Positions 33,108 to 44,300 of a DNA stretch of 64,000 bases are shown in pieces. Positions within the stretch are counted from its first letter, which is position 1; each line of letters begins with the position of its first letter. This DNA is from Usnea hakonensis (taxonomy: Eukaryota > Ascomycota > Lecanoromycetes > Lecanorales > Parmeliaceae). The translations under genes and the position numbers were made by a program. The notes under the pieces were generated by a model. The model was not told the DNA's origin. It was given only the letters and a program-made list of their open reading frames with translations, and searched no databases. Where the stretch lies: the NCBI GenBank assembly GCA_013423325.1, contig BLJB01000019.1, positions 124,001 to 188,000 of the forward strand, written 5' to 3'.

Positions 33108-35300
33108 TCGGTCATAATGCCCAAGACGGAATGTGAAAGGAGGTAGCTTGGAATTTTGCGTGTGTCAGAATTGAGAATCGTCTTTATTCGCGGTCGACAA
33201 AGGCGAGAGACCAGGGGTTGTCCCCTGCGCCATCAACAGTACCAGGCTATAGACAGGATGACAAGCACAGCGAGGACGGCGCAGATGGCTAGAATATGGT
33301 TACTCAACCAGATTTTCTGCGAGTCAATTGGTCGAAGATGTTTCATGACTGGTTGAACGAATGAGACACAAACAACTACTATATCTGTTACGGATTCCTG
33401 CTCTTGATAGCAGCAGACTCTTTCGACGTATTAGAAAGATTGCACTGAAGAGGCGCACGATCAGTGAAGGATCAAATGATTTACAGAGCATGAAAGGCGC
33501 CTATTCAGACTTCAGAATTGAACAATATAAACCCGGTCCTGCTCCCTTTAATATTGAATTGCAGCATGCACACAGCATGAGATACACTCGTTGACCTGTA
33601 GGATCCGCAGAAGCTACTTAGGACAGGCATCTTCATTGTTCATTGCTGAATTTGAACCATCGGTTTTAACGTTGCTGGTCTTGTCATCCCCATCGTCGTG
33701 AGTGCTGAGCTCTCCTTCATTATTCAATGCATACTTAAACACATGATGTAGCTGGAATGCTTTGTTCATCAACGCCGCACACCTCTCAAGTGGACCACAT
33801 CCGAGTCGTCAGATCGATCACATTTGATGAGAGATGAGTCAACCATCACCAGATGAAATCATCAAGGCAGGAACGGAAGGTCAGCACACATGGAATGCAT
33901 GTTATCATAACGAACAAAGCTCGTACTTTGATTCATAAGGCGAGTCATTGCGAGTCATTACCAACGACCCGAATGACACCGACTTAGTCCTGTATACAGA
34001 TGATATCCTGCGGTAAAACTCATCAATCCTTCCTCCACCTAGGCGTCGATGTGGCGTGCTTGCTGAGCGGTGTATGCAGCGCACGCCTCGATGGCTGATC
34101 AAATCGGACTTCTTGCAATTCCCGCAAGTTTCAAGCTCTAGTTGGACCCGACAAATCAACAATAAGTTGCAAATGAGCTTCAGAGTCGTGGAGTACGTCA
34201 AAATCTCGGCCCATTTCAACTTCAATTCTCTCAGGGGCGACATGGGGACGAATGATCCTATCTGGACGATCCTTCACTGCCTCGAGAATGTTTAGGTAGA
34301 GAGCCAGGTCTCCGGAGACGATCGCCGCGAGATGTTCTGATCCAAGGTACACATGTTTAGGACAGGTGCCTCGACCAGAGATGTTTTGAGTGCAAGACTC
34401 GCACAGAGCATGACGCAGTTCTTTCCCTCCATTGAGCTTGCAAGGCTTCTAACAATGTATTTGATACCGAATCCCCAGAGCATCCCAAATCTTTAAGAGC
34501 TTAGTAAGTCGGGGACAATTCTGCTTAATCGATGCTCTCCCAGTTGGCAAAGTCGGAATCTGAAAGCTGGCACTTGTCCATCTGCGGACTGCGGTAAAGG
34601 GGTCAAGCTATCGAGGAGGAAAAAATGGCCTGTACAAGGTTATCCTGTCAACGGTGCCTTGTTATGTGAATGGAAACCCGTGCTGAATATAGACCAGGAG
34701 TGGGTCGTGAGAGCCAGCGTCATGGCCTCTGAATGCTTTGCCCAAATGATCCGGCATTGGAAGTGGACAGATATAAATTGCTGACCGGGAAAGATTGAAG
34801 GATGCCTGGACGCCATCCACCCTATTAGGGGGACATGAATTGTACAAGACTGACTGAGAATTGATTAAAGTATCTTACGTCCAAAGCTCGTCACTTACGA
34901 TAGTTAAATAGCATGATATTCTATAGCTTTTTCCCTTTATACACTATGAAGTAGATATCGCTACCTTGTGCTGCGCATCCTGAATTACCACGCGAGTCAC
35001 TCAGCGAAACTTTGTTATAGTAATGTGCAGCTCACACATCCTTGATAAGCCCTCAGCCTTCTATTAGAGTCTTTCTTTAAAATCGATTGCTTTCTTGGGT
35101 TGTAAACTCAAAAAGTGAAGTCATAAATGCCCCGAGGCTCCCTTTCTTGATCGGGGCGAACCGCCGCTAGCCGAGCAAGGCTTAGGCATTTTTTGCATCC
35201 TGAACTGTTTTCACAATTCGAGCTACTTGACTCATCTACTTCTTGCTTTCTCTCAATAAGCATCTTGTTCTCCTTCCGCCGCTGTAATCAATCTGTCACC
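33108..35300. other. Gene-poor region, 2.2 kb
   Basis: No confident gene. A minus-strand stretch at 34131-34483 may be a frame-broken gene relic (listed separately). Confidence 0.4.
34131..34483 (-). pseudogene. Possible degraded gene fragment
   Basis: Two overlapping minus-strand frames read like one helical protein broken by a frame change near 34350: SLASSMEGKNCVMLCASLAL then YLGSEHLAAIVSGDLALYLN and ILEAVKDRPDRIIRPHVAPE. No intron that joins them cleanly was found and no family is recognised. Chance open frames are a real alternative. Confidence 0.22.
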
Positions 35301-36786
35301 ATGTTGGACATCACAGATTTCATCGCTGAGCGAGGTGGTGATCCCGAGCGGATTCGGGAGTCACAGCGAAGACGGGGCGAGTCAGTAGAGATCGTGGACG
35401 AAATTATTCAGATGTTTGAGGATCACAGGAGAACCAACTACGGTGCTACACAAATTGGCAGCAAAATCAACGATACGCAGAAGGAGATTGGGAAGAAAAA
35501 GAAGGCGAAGGAGGACGCTGAGGATCTATTAAAACAGAAAGAAGCTTTGCAGAAAGAGAAGGCTGCCCAGGAAGCCTTGGCCGCTGAGAAGCTAGTGGTA
35601 CTTCAATTGAAGGCAAAGACTGTGGGCAATTACGTACATGAGTCGGTGCCAATCAGCAATGACGAGGTGAATTTGGCCAGAGAAATCTTTGGGGCAAAGC
35701 TAACCCGTGCAGGCAAACAACAAGGTGGAAAAGGAATGGGCACCTGAGGGGTTTCACAAACAAAGACCAAATTGCTTGTCACATCACGAGGTCCTGCACC
35801 GCTTGGATGGCTATGACCCAGACAGGGGCGTGAAGATCGTGGGACATCGAGGTTACTGTCTCACAGGCTACGGGCTCTTCCTGAATTTGGCATTGGTCAA
35901 CTATGGATTGGAGTATCTCTTCAGCAAAGGTTTTACGCCCAACCAGCCTCCTTTTTTTATGAACCGAGAAGCTATGGCCAAAACCGCACAACTGTCACAA
36001 TTTGATGAAGAGCTCTACAAAGTAACGGACGACGGCACCGAAAAGACAGACAAGTATCTGATAGCAACCTCCGAGCAGCCACTCTCTGCCCTTCACGAAG
36101 GGGAATGGCTGACAGAAAAGGACCTGCCTATTAGATACGCAGGCTACAGCACGTGTTTTCGCAAAGAAGCTGGTTCTCATGGCCGCGATGCATGGGGGCT
36201 TTTTAGAGTACATCAATTCGAAAAGATCGAGCAATTCATTTTTTGCAAACCCGACGACTCATGGGGTCACCTTGAAGAAATGCTGGCAAATTCCGAGGGT
36301 TTTTATCAATCATTGGGTCTCTCATACAGGGTCGTTGCCATTGTCTCGGGTGCTTTGAATAATGCAGCCGCAAAGAAATTTGACCTGGAATCCTGGTTTC
36401 CATTTCAGAGCGAGTACAAGGAGCTCGTTTCTTGCTCGAATTGCACAGACTACCAGACGAGGGAGCTAGAAATACGGTATGGCGCCAAGTCACAAACAAG
36501 CAGCAAGAAGACTTACGCACACGCTCTGGTGGGTCTGAACAACACTATTGTGAATGGACCCTGCTGATATCATATCTAGAATGCCACACTTTGTGCTACT
36601 GAACGTACCCTCTGCTGCGTGTTGGAGAATTACCAGACCGAGCATGGTATCAACGTACCTGCTGTTCTGCGCAAGTACATACCCGGCCAGCCTGAGTTCC
36701 TACCGTACACGAAGGAGCTCCCGAAAGACTCAATCTCTGCTAGAGGTGCAAAACAAGCAACCTCGACGGACCTGCCGGTTAGGTAA
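35301..36786 (+). CDS. SES1: Cytosolic seryl-tRNA synthetase
   Basis: Exons 35301-35666, 35713-36528 and 36580-36786 encode 462 residues. The N-terminal tRNA-binding coiled coil is intact (MLDITDFIAERGGDPERI at the start; long helices around residues 35-110). Class II synthetase motifs are present: motif 2 with YAGYSTCFRKEAGSHGRDAW then LFRVHQFEKIEQF, and motif 3 with NATLCATERTLCCVLENYQ. TSEQPLSALHEGEW is the serine-binding region. Both introns are short (46 and 51 bp) and phase 0; reading through either one ends the frame, so the gene is not broken. The enzyme charges tRNA-Ser in the cytosol. It stands alone, with more than 2 kb without genes on each side. Confidence 0.95.
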
Positions 36787-39700
36787 AGGATGTGCAAGTG
36801 GCTGAGAAAGACGCTTGAAGTATTGTATGAAGCACTGCAAATTATACAGGCCGGCGGCCATGGAAGCTTTCAAATGAAGGGTGTAATATAATCATGGTGT
36901 GGAGTCGGTAAGTGGGTGTCAGGGTTCTTGCAAGCGGCGGCGCCAACGGAATTCGGCTCAGAGCCAGTTACGAATTAGAACAGACATTCGAAGCTTGACG
37001 TACTCTAGGCATGACAAATACTGGACCCCAATCAAGACACTACTCCGTACAAGCTGGACTCGCAATGACCTTTCCCATCGAGATCCCCTCCGTGTACCAT
37101 AGTCACCAAGATAAGAAATCCATCCAATGAAGGCTCACGGAAATCACAAGAACCTGAGCTCGAAGCTGGGACGGCTAGGCATGGAAACCCACATCTGTCA
37201 CAGCCGTTGCTATGCTTGACTTTATCTACAGCTTCATTGCTAAGAAAAGTGTGAAAGCTTCCAGAATGGCCCAATTGACCCGGCCTGAGTACACGGTCTA
37301 TCATTTGTCGAACCTTCTCTTGTTCTTGGCGAGCCACGTCGCTTTAACAAGATCAACGACTGCATATCATACCGTAGTAAGAGACAACGAAGGCGCGCAT
37401 CTACCAGAAGCCTGGGATGGGATACGAGCGACCACATTCAGGCAAGGCGCTGAAAAGGGGCAGTCAAAGCGGTATGTATCACCTGTAACGTGTGCAATCG
37501 TAGGACTCCCCAGTACATGTACGAGAGCAGGCATGTTTTCACCGCTGTTTGGTGGTTCAAACAGTTCTTTTGAAGTAATGTTGGCACGCACGAGAACCGG
37601 GTTTTTACCACCTTGATGCCCAAAATCAATGTGGGGACCAAACTCTCATCTTGTCTTGCCTTTGAAACCCTAATTTTAGAGTGTAGCTTAAGCGAGGATG
37701 ACATGCACTAGCTCCCACAGAATTTCCCAAACATTCAATTGACAACTTTATTCCAAACCTCTCCAAAATAAAGCAAACCAGCCTTCCAGACCATCTATGA
37801 GACTCTCCAAACCCGTTGTTGGGCTTCTATTATTTTGTTTTGTTATTCTCACGAGAAGATATTCTCAACGAAGCATTGGTACCCAAAGAAACGAGCGATA
37901 CAGCGCCTGTTTAGTTGTACTCTACTCGCCGTCAACTGTCCAAAGGCCCAGAAGCGTCTTCTCTGGCCTCACCGCCGCGGACACATCATCAACGGCTATT
38001 TCCCCTCCAAGCCTGCGACATATATGTTGTACGGCACATGCAAGAACAAGCTCCTGGACCGGGAGAGGGCGGCGCATACTATGGTAGACTATCGTCGACG
38101 GTCCGGGCGCAACAGCGAGTTACAGGGTCTTCATTCCTAGTCTTGTCTCGTAGTGTTCCCACTTAGAGAGCGGGCTGGGAGGACCCCCAAACCCCACCAA
38201 TGGGACTGGTCGCTACGTGTTTCGCGCTACTGCAAGAACCCTCGCAGATCCCCATGGCTTGTAAGTCTGGGAATGGCAACCCTCGTCCAAGCGGGGTCCT
38301 ATCCGATTGTCGAAAACTTTGACCATGTAGTAACAAGTGGGTTTCCTTTCCAAAATAACCATGTGTACTGTACTTCATAGTTGCTAAGAGATTGCTCAGA
38401 TCTTACATGGGCGGTGTAAATAATGTTGACTCTAATATTAGTAATTACCTTACAGGTGGTGCCAACTGCATCACCAACGGCTGAAAGCTGATTATTATGA
38501 TTGTTCATTACTACTACCGTCACAGTGAGGTACTACTTGATCTTCCCCCCTTTCCCGCGTTCGCGTAAATTCCCCGAAGATCAACGAAGTCACAACCATA
38601 GCAAGCCATGGCGCAAAGGACCAAAGGAACGATATTAATTCCACGGAATAGTGTTGCAAATATGGCAACGATCACTCCTTTAGCCCTTTTGCAAGCTTAG
38701 CCAATCGATTAGGTTTCGGGAGTGCGAAGGACCTGCGTAAAGGTGAATCCAATGGAGAATTCCACTTGCCTAATAGTGCGTTAACCATGGAAGTGCTCGA
38801 GAGTCAAGACCTAGAGGAAGCGAGCATAAAGACGACTAAGTTGCCCGGTGGCTGGGAGTAAAAGAGGGGAAGAGTCTTGCGTGGAAGCGAGCCATCTCCC
38901 TGATGACGATTTGGCCTTTACGATTGCCTGAGCGGCTTCTTCCTGATTGGAAGAAACTGAGCGAGCATCTCCGATATCACGGCTTCCTGCCTGAATGGTG
39001 TCGGCTTGCAGCAAGACTATGCAACCGACGAGCTGGCAACTGGCAAGCAAATATAATTATTATCGAAGACGACATGAGAGGTGAGACAATACTGCAGTAC
39101 GAAAAGAAGGAGGTGGCGAGTAAGATGATGACAAAATTAAATTCTTCGTAAGCAGACTGACACCCCCGGTGGAAGCCGCGGGATGATTCTAGTAAAAACG
39201 GCCAGACGAGGATATATGAGAAGGCCATGGACGTCCAGCCATCGTGAATCAAGCATCGCAGGATCTTTTCATCGACGGTTCTACATGACAATAATATGAG
39301 GAATATTATTGGCTTGGAATGAAAGGAAAGAAAGAAGGCGAAATACCGTGCAAGGCTTATTATGTACTGCCAGGGCATCCATACATAATTTAGGGATCGC
39401 GCGGGATTATTGCCTCGCATTTGGAGAGCCGCAAACGTGTAATCTCCACCAATTAATTCCATCCGACGAGAATCCCAAAAGTATCGATTTCTGCTGAAAA
39501 TTCGAAGGAGATTCACCATCCAGCTGCCTCATTCAAAGGATTAATATTTCCTTTCTAAGCCTCAAAACTCAAGAAACGTTAAGAGCCAGTCATTGAAGGT
39601 GTGCTTCCGAAGGCAAAAGAGTCGAGCACGACCAATCAAGCGCCTGGGATCTGTGGGCCGCACCTTGTTGTGCCTGAACAAGATACACTAGTAAAAAACT

Positions 39701-40113
39701 AGCTTTCGTATCAATACAGCAAGGGCAGGGATTGACCTGCCACCTTTTATTATTACTACGTCCAACGCCCTTTTCCGCTCCTCTCCCCTAATTCACTCGA
39801 ATATCACCAATTCAACTACTATACAATCGTTGTCGCACTCTACAGTCAATCATTTTCACGCCAACTTCAGTCGTATCCGGTGCAGATCCATCCTCCAGGA
39901 TCACTTAGTACTCACAGAAGTCCTCCGACCGACCCTATGTCTAGAGAGAGCAGCAGTCAAAGTTCCCCTCCCTCTCTTCTCTCTCGACATTGCCACGTTA
40001 TACCACCGAGATCGACCACTTCAATTGACATCCGACAACCAGACCGGAGATCAGACCCTCGACAAGCCTGTACATAACATTCCCGATCCTTTCGATGCAC
40101 GCGACTGCGCAAT
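36787..40113. other. Gene-poor region, 3.3 kb
   Basis: The largest gene-free stretch. Many open frames of 60-180 codons on both strands lack recognisable domains and do not join across plausible introns. No transposase, reverse transcriptase, terminal repeat or tRNA was recognised. The SerRS 3' region and the promoter of the next gene lie at the ends. Confidence 0.45.
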
Positions 40114-41331
40114 ATGTACCACTATTATGTCCCGCCGCAGGGTCATGTCCGCTATAACTATAATACCTCAGCAACCACCTCGCCCTCAGGATCGCCTCAC
40201 CCTCATCCCTACACCTACTGGGTACCACCGCAGTATCAATCTCCTACCACATCTCCCAAGTCTACCAAGCGACACTCGCGCAAACAAAGCTATACATACC
40301 CACAAACTCAAGGAGGATGGCACGCTCCACCAGGATACTCATCCCAGAGCCACTACACTACCAGGCCAGACTATCAGTCGCCACCGGTATACCAGGACTA
40401 TGTGAGTAAGGACCATTTCGAACGGAGCAAATCAAAAGCTCGCCGCTTTTCCAATTCTGGCCTCCATGGTGGTGGCAATACCAATGGCCCAAAGCGCCAT
40501 ACTTCCACGCGATCGCAGAAACAGCCTATCATCAATGATACGTCTGACGAAGCAGATGAGCCTACATTCACGTACATCAGGCCGCAAGCCAGCCGCTACA
40601 AAGAAGAGAAATACCACAAGCCAAAACCTAAACCTAAAGCTAATAAGTACTTCTTCTTCAATCAGGTTCCTGCTCAAGAGAAAGCCTCTGACTCACAGAA
40701 AACCAAAACACGCCGGCCATCGGAGTCTAGGCCCTCAACTGCAAAACCAGCAAAAGCTGCGCCACCAATACGCGAGGCAACAGCAGCTGACGCAGCCGAA
40801 CACCGCATACCTGCTGGCTATTCGTTGAAAAACTGGGACCCCACTGAGTCACCGGTTCTGCTCCTCGGAAGCGTCTTTGATGCTAACTCGCTTGGCAAAT
40901 GGATTTATGACTGGACCGTGTTCCACCACGGACCATCAACTCCAATGTCCGAGGTAGCAGGCGATCTCTGGTTGCTGCTGATCAAGCTGGCCTGCAAGAT
41001 GAAAAGAGCCGAAGAGTGTTTGCCACGAGTCAAGTATTCTGACAACCGGGAAACAATCAAGGATTTTCTAGCCGGTGGCGACAGACTTTGGGCTCGCTTC
41101 AAGAAACTTCTTAAAATCTGCGAAGACTACATGTGGAAGGTGGCGAAAAGGGAAGGGGCGAAAGGCTCCGTGAAGATGGGGAAGAACAGTGGCTGCGAGT
41201 TTGTCGATTCGATTTTCGGGCGAGACAGGGAGCTTGAAGAAACCGAGAGTCTGATGCAAGGCATCAGACTATGGAACATGCGCTTCGACGCCAATTGCGA
41301 GGAGATTTTACGTCGTCCGTCGGCCGCCTAG
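40114..41331 (+). CDS. Conserved fungal protein of unknown function
   Basis: A single open frame of 405 residues starts MYHYYVPPQGHVRYNYN. The first half (about 1-235) is Pro/Ser/Tyr/Lys-rich and probably disordered, with a basic tract KPKPKPKANKYFFFNQ. The second half (about 236-405) is a compact, mostly helical domain: GYSLKNWDPTESPVLLLGSV, FDANSLGKWIYDWTVFHHG, GDLWLLLIKLACKMKRAEEC, LLKICEDYMWKVAKREG and RLWNMRFDANCEEILRRP. This C-terminal block is of a type I recall as widely conserved in Pezizomycotina, often under misleading cell-wall protein names, without an established role. There are no membrane segments and no signal peptide. An alternative upstream frame (39830-40405) overlaps and is judged a shadow. 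Confidence 0.85.
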   Translation: MYHYYVPPQGHVRYNYNTSATTSPSGSPHPHPYTYWVPPQYQSPTTSPKSTKRHSRKQSYTYPQTQGGWHAPPGYSSQSHYTTRPDYQSPPVYQDYVSKDHFERSKSKARRFSNSGLHGGGNTNGPKRHTSTRSQKQPIINDTSDEADEPTFTYIRPQASRYKEEKYHKPKPKPKANKYFFFNQVPAQEKASDSQKTKTRRPSESRPSTAKPAKAAPPIREATAADAAEHRIPAGYSLKNWDPTESPVLLLGSVFDANSLGKWIYDWTVFHHGPSTPMSEVAGDLWLLLIKLACKMKRAEECLPRVKYSDNRETIKDFLAGGDRLWARFKKLLKICEDYMWKVAKREGAKGSVKMGKNSGCEFVDSIFGRDRELEETESLMQGIRLWNMRFDANCEEILRRPSAA

Positions 41332-44300
41332 AGCACGCATCGTCTTTTCCATTGACTCATTATTGCATCATTGTCTCTGTTGGGGGGGGGGGCGTTTACT
41401 ATTTTTCTAGGATGCCTTGCAGCACTTCTTGCGATGATACCCTTGCATTACGTTTGGGAGGAGGGTTTGCCAGCAAAGCATTTCCATGGTGCAGTCTTTC
41501 AATTTTTTAATGTATAAAAATCTATTGTTCTTGTTACCCTTTTCAGCATCGTTGGGCGCGCTGGTTCTTATGAGTCACTGGTGGCCCGCCAGCATCCACG
41601 GAGCGCGACTCCCACGTTCTAGATAGTTCGCTTTGCAGGACTCTAGAGTCTGTCTATAGGTATACCCCAAATATAAATTTCTTACTTTGAGCCTCGTCCT
41701 GTCTATCTCTCACGTACCCGCACCCGCTTTTGCTGATGATGGGTGATTAATACAATACAAGACATAGTGGTTAAATACCACTACCACCATCATTTGTCAC
41801 TCTCATGCATACTGATTCCCTGAAACAGCTATCAACCAAGGGATCGTAGCAGCTGACACACCAGTACGCCGCCTCACGTAAGACCGTCAGCCGCCCCGTC
41901 ATCCTTTCAGCTAAAACATGAGCAGAACGGTCCAGCCCTAGCCATGCCACGAGCCAGCCCAAGAGCCCAAGACTTGTCTTGCATAATCTGTTACACTCTT
42001 TTCTTTTTACCCGCCGAACCACTCGGCTTACCCTTCCACCATTCTTCCTCCGCAGGTTCCATTCACCGAACCGAGGGAAGGGAAGCGAAGACGCAGATCC
42101 CTATCTCACCAGTCAGCAAAGCCCGTACATAAGTCCCACGGCCGCCTGCCCAGTCTTACATGAGAATGACATGTCTTCCTTATTGCCGGTCCAACCAACG
42201 GCCATCAATACGATCATTGCATATCGCCCCCCGCACGATCCGTTCCCCAACACATACAAATACGTACCGTGGACAGCCAACCTACATCAACCGGGAATCG
42301 GCCGTTAGAGCAGTGCCTTCCAAGAAACCCAGCGCGTAAGGCCATTTTCCGATTGGGTGTGCAGGTGTGCGTATGTACAGGACTGCGCCGCTAGGGAAGG
42401 ATTCTCATTTGTTGGACATGTAACGGTAAGAAAGGGTTGGTTCATGCAGAATCACGGGATGACACGCATAAGTACGAAACTCTTTTCTTGAACCGTTGCT
42501 TTTCTCTCTCCCTCCCCCGAAATAACTATGTATGGTGGAGGGGTGAGAAAGGAGCCAAGAGTAAGAATGCATATCCGTGCGTGCGCTTCGGGGAAGATTG
42601 GAAGGGGCAAAAGCTGCGGGTTCGGTGCATTCCTGAACTTGGCTTTGATGGTGGGATTTCCGGTAAAGTATTTTTCTTCATGCAGGGTAGATCAAAGGTC
42701 GCCGATGATTAATCTCGAGTGAAGTGCAGTACCAATTCAAGATTTCTGCTCTTGCTGGGCTTGGCAATCTGCGGCCTCTCTACTGGGAACATACATGCTA
42801 TTCCCGGACGTCGATGTGGGAATTCGGGGCATTAAAAGTCCAGTGTCTCAAAGTTGGTTCATGCAATTCATGCCATGGATGAATCTTCGGAACGTTATTG
42901 CACTTTACGTTGGAATGGTGGGGTAAGCACGATCCCGATTTACCTAAAGTAGGTAGCTACGGAGAACTGTTGCGTTTCTTTCTTTTTCCTTCACCACACC
43001 ACTACGGTAGTCGTCGGCATTCACATCACCAGTAATCATCACTATCATCATCACCATCACCATCATCCTTGTCGATGCCAGATACAGTAATGTGATAGTG
43101 ACGGCCAAACTTTACCAACATGATTACTGCCTGCCAACCTCTCTTACTCACTCTTATCACATCTCTAGCCGCCATGTGGCCATGCCCTACTTTAACTTTT
43201 GCATTTAGGGGCGCTTGTGGCTTGTCTCATCACAAATGGAACAGGCGCTTGTAACATTACTTGAGTCCTGGAGTCAGATTGCGTTACATGAGACAGTGGT
43301 AAACGCCACACATTGTTTCATGTTGCTCCAGCTCCGTCGCCTCTTATCAAGCTTTCGCTTCATGGTTACAGGACTAATCGATGGTCTCGCCTGGCGACTT
43401 TGGAGACTCTAAGATAGGAAAGCGCAAGAAGGGCTGGCTTGTTTACGAGGAATCTTCCTCACTATGACGATGCCTCCCAACCTCTACAGGCTCCGAGCAG
43501 ATTTCATGGTTTGGAATCCATCTCTCAGCGCATCATGATTGTTTCACGACCTAGAAACATGCCGGTATGGCTGTATGATGGATAAACGTAGACGACTTGA
43601 AGTTTGCTTCAGGTGAGCTACTGTAAGGACCTGCAAATTCGAGATACTGCCAGCAATATGCGGTTGCTGTTATACAACTGCAATCCACTCAGCTGTGATC
43701 TTATTGTTCGGTCTTGAGGACAGCAGACATAACATCGCCGGGTGCCTGGCAATATTTAATAGCTTTCAGCTCAATGATGCTCGGGGGATTTTCTCCGTGC
43801 GGGCTCTCTGCAAAGGGTTCACGAACCTTCACGATCTGATCATCTGAATTGTATCTTGCCCAAGTCCAGAAATACTAGACTCTGTCCGGCTGTGAGAGCC
43901 TAGCTCTGGAGAGATCAAAGCCCGCACTGTAAAAGCTTAGCCTGGAGCTCAGTTTCGATCGTACAAGGCTATATGAACATATGACGCAAGAATGAATAAT
44001 TTAACTGCAGATTCATTGGCTGATGTCATCAGGCTACAAGGCTGTTTTTGGGTAACCATGCATGTCCTATTGGGTACTCACAGCCTCGATGAGAAAGCCT
44101 TACATTACAGTAATTCAAATTCCTTACTTCCAGCAAGCACAGCCCTGATAGCCTATCCATCTTCCATCTTTCCTTTTTTTGCTGTATGGTCACCAAGACT
44201 GGCCTCCCTACAAGTTATGGCGCAATGCAATAGCACCTCCAATGTTGGAGTATTCCTCTCAAGCGATGCCCAGATACATAGTTGCTAAATCCTCCTGCCC
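41332..44300. other. Gene-poor region, 3.0 kb
   Basis: No gene recognised. It holds a G10 run near 41382, a CAT/ATC-rich microsatellite at about 43033-43067, and short frames without domains. It forms the upstream region of the NLR gene. Confidence 0.45.
43033..43067. repeat. Imperfect (ATC)n trinucleotide tract
   Basis: Sequence of the form atcatcactatcatcatcac continuing with accatcaccatcatcc; an imperfect trinucleotide repeat in non-coding DNA. Confidence 0.8.

Noticed and set aside
35301..36786. Apparent frameshift and premature stop in seryl-tRNA synthetase
   Set aside because: Both breaks are removed by ordinary phase-0 GT-AG introns (35667-35712 and 36529-36579), and all class II motifs are intact.
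38977..39519. 180-codon minus-strand frame with hydrophobic stretches
   Set aside because: No recognisable family, poor start context and no splice logic; chance frames of this size are expected in a 3-kb spacer.
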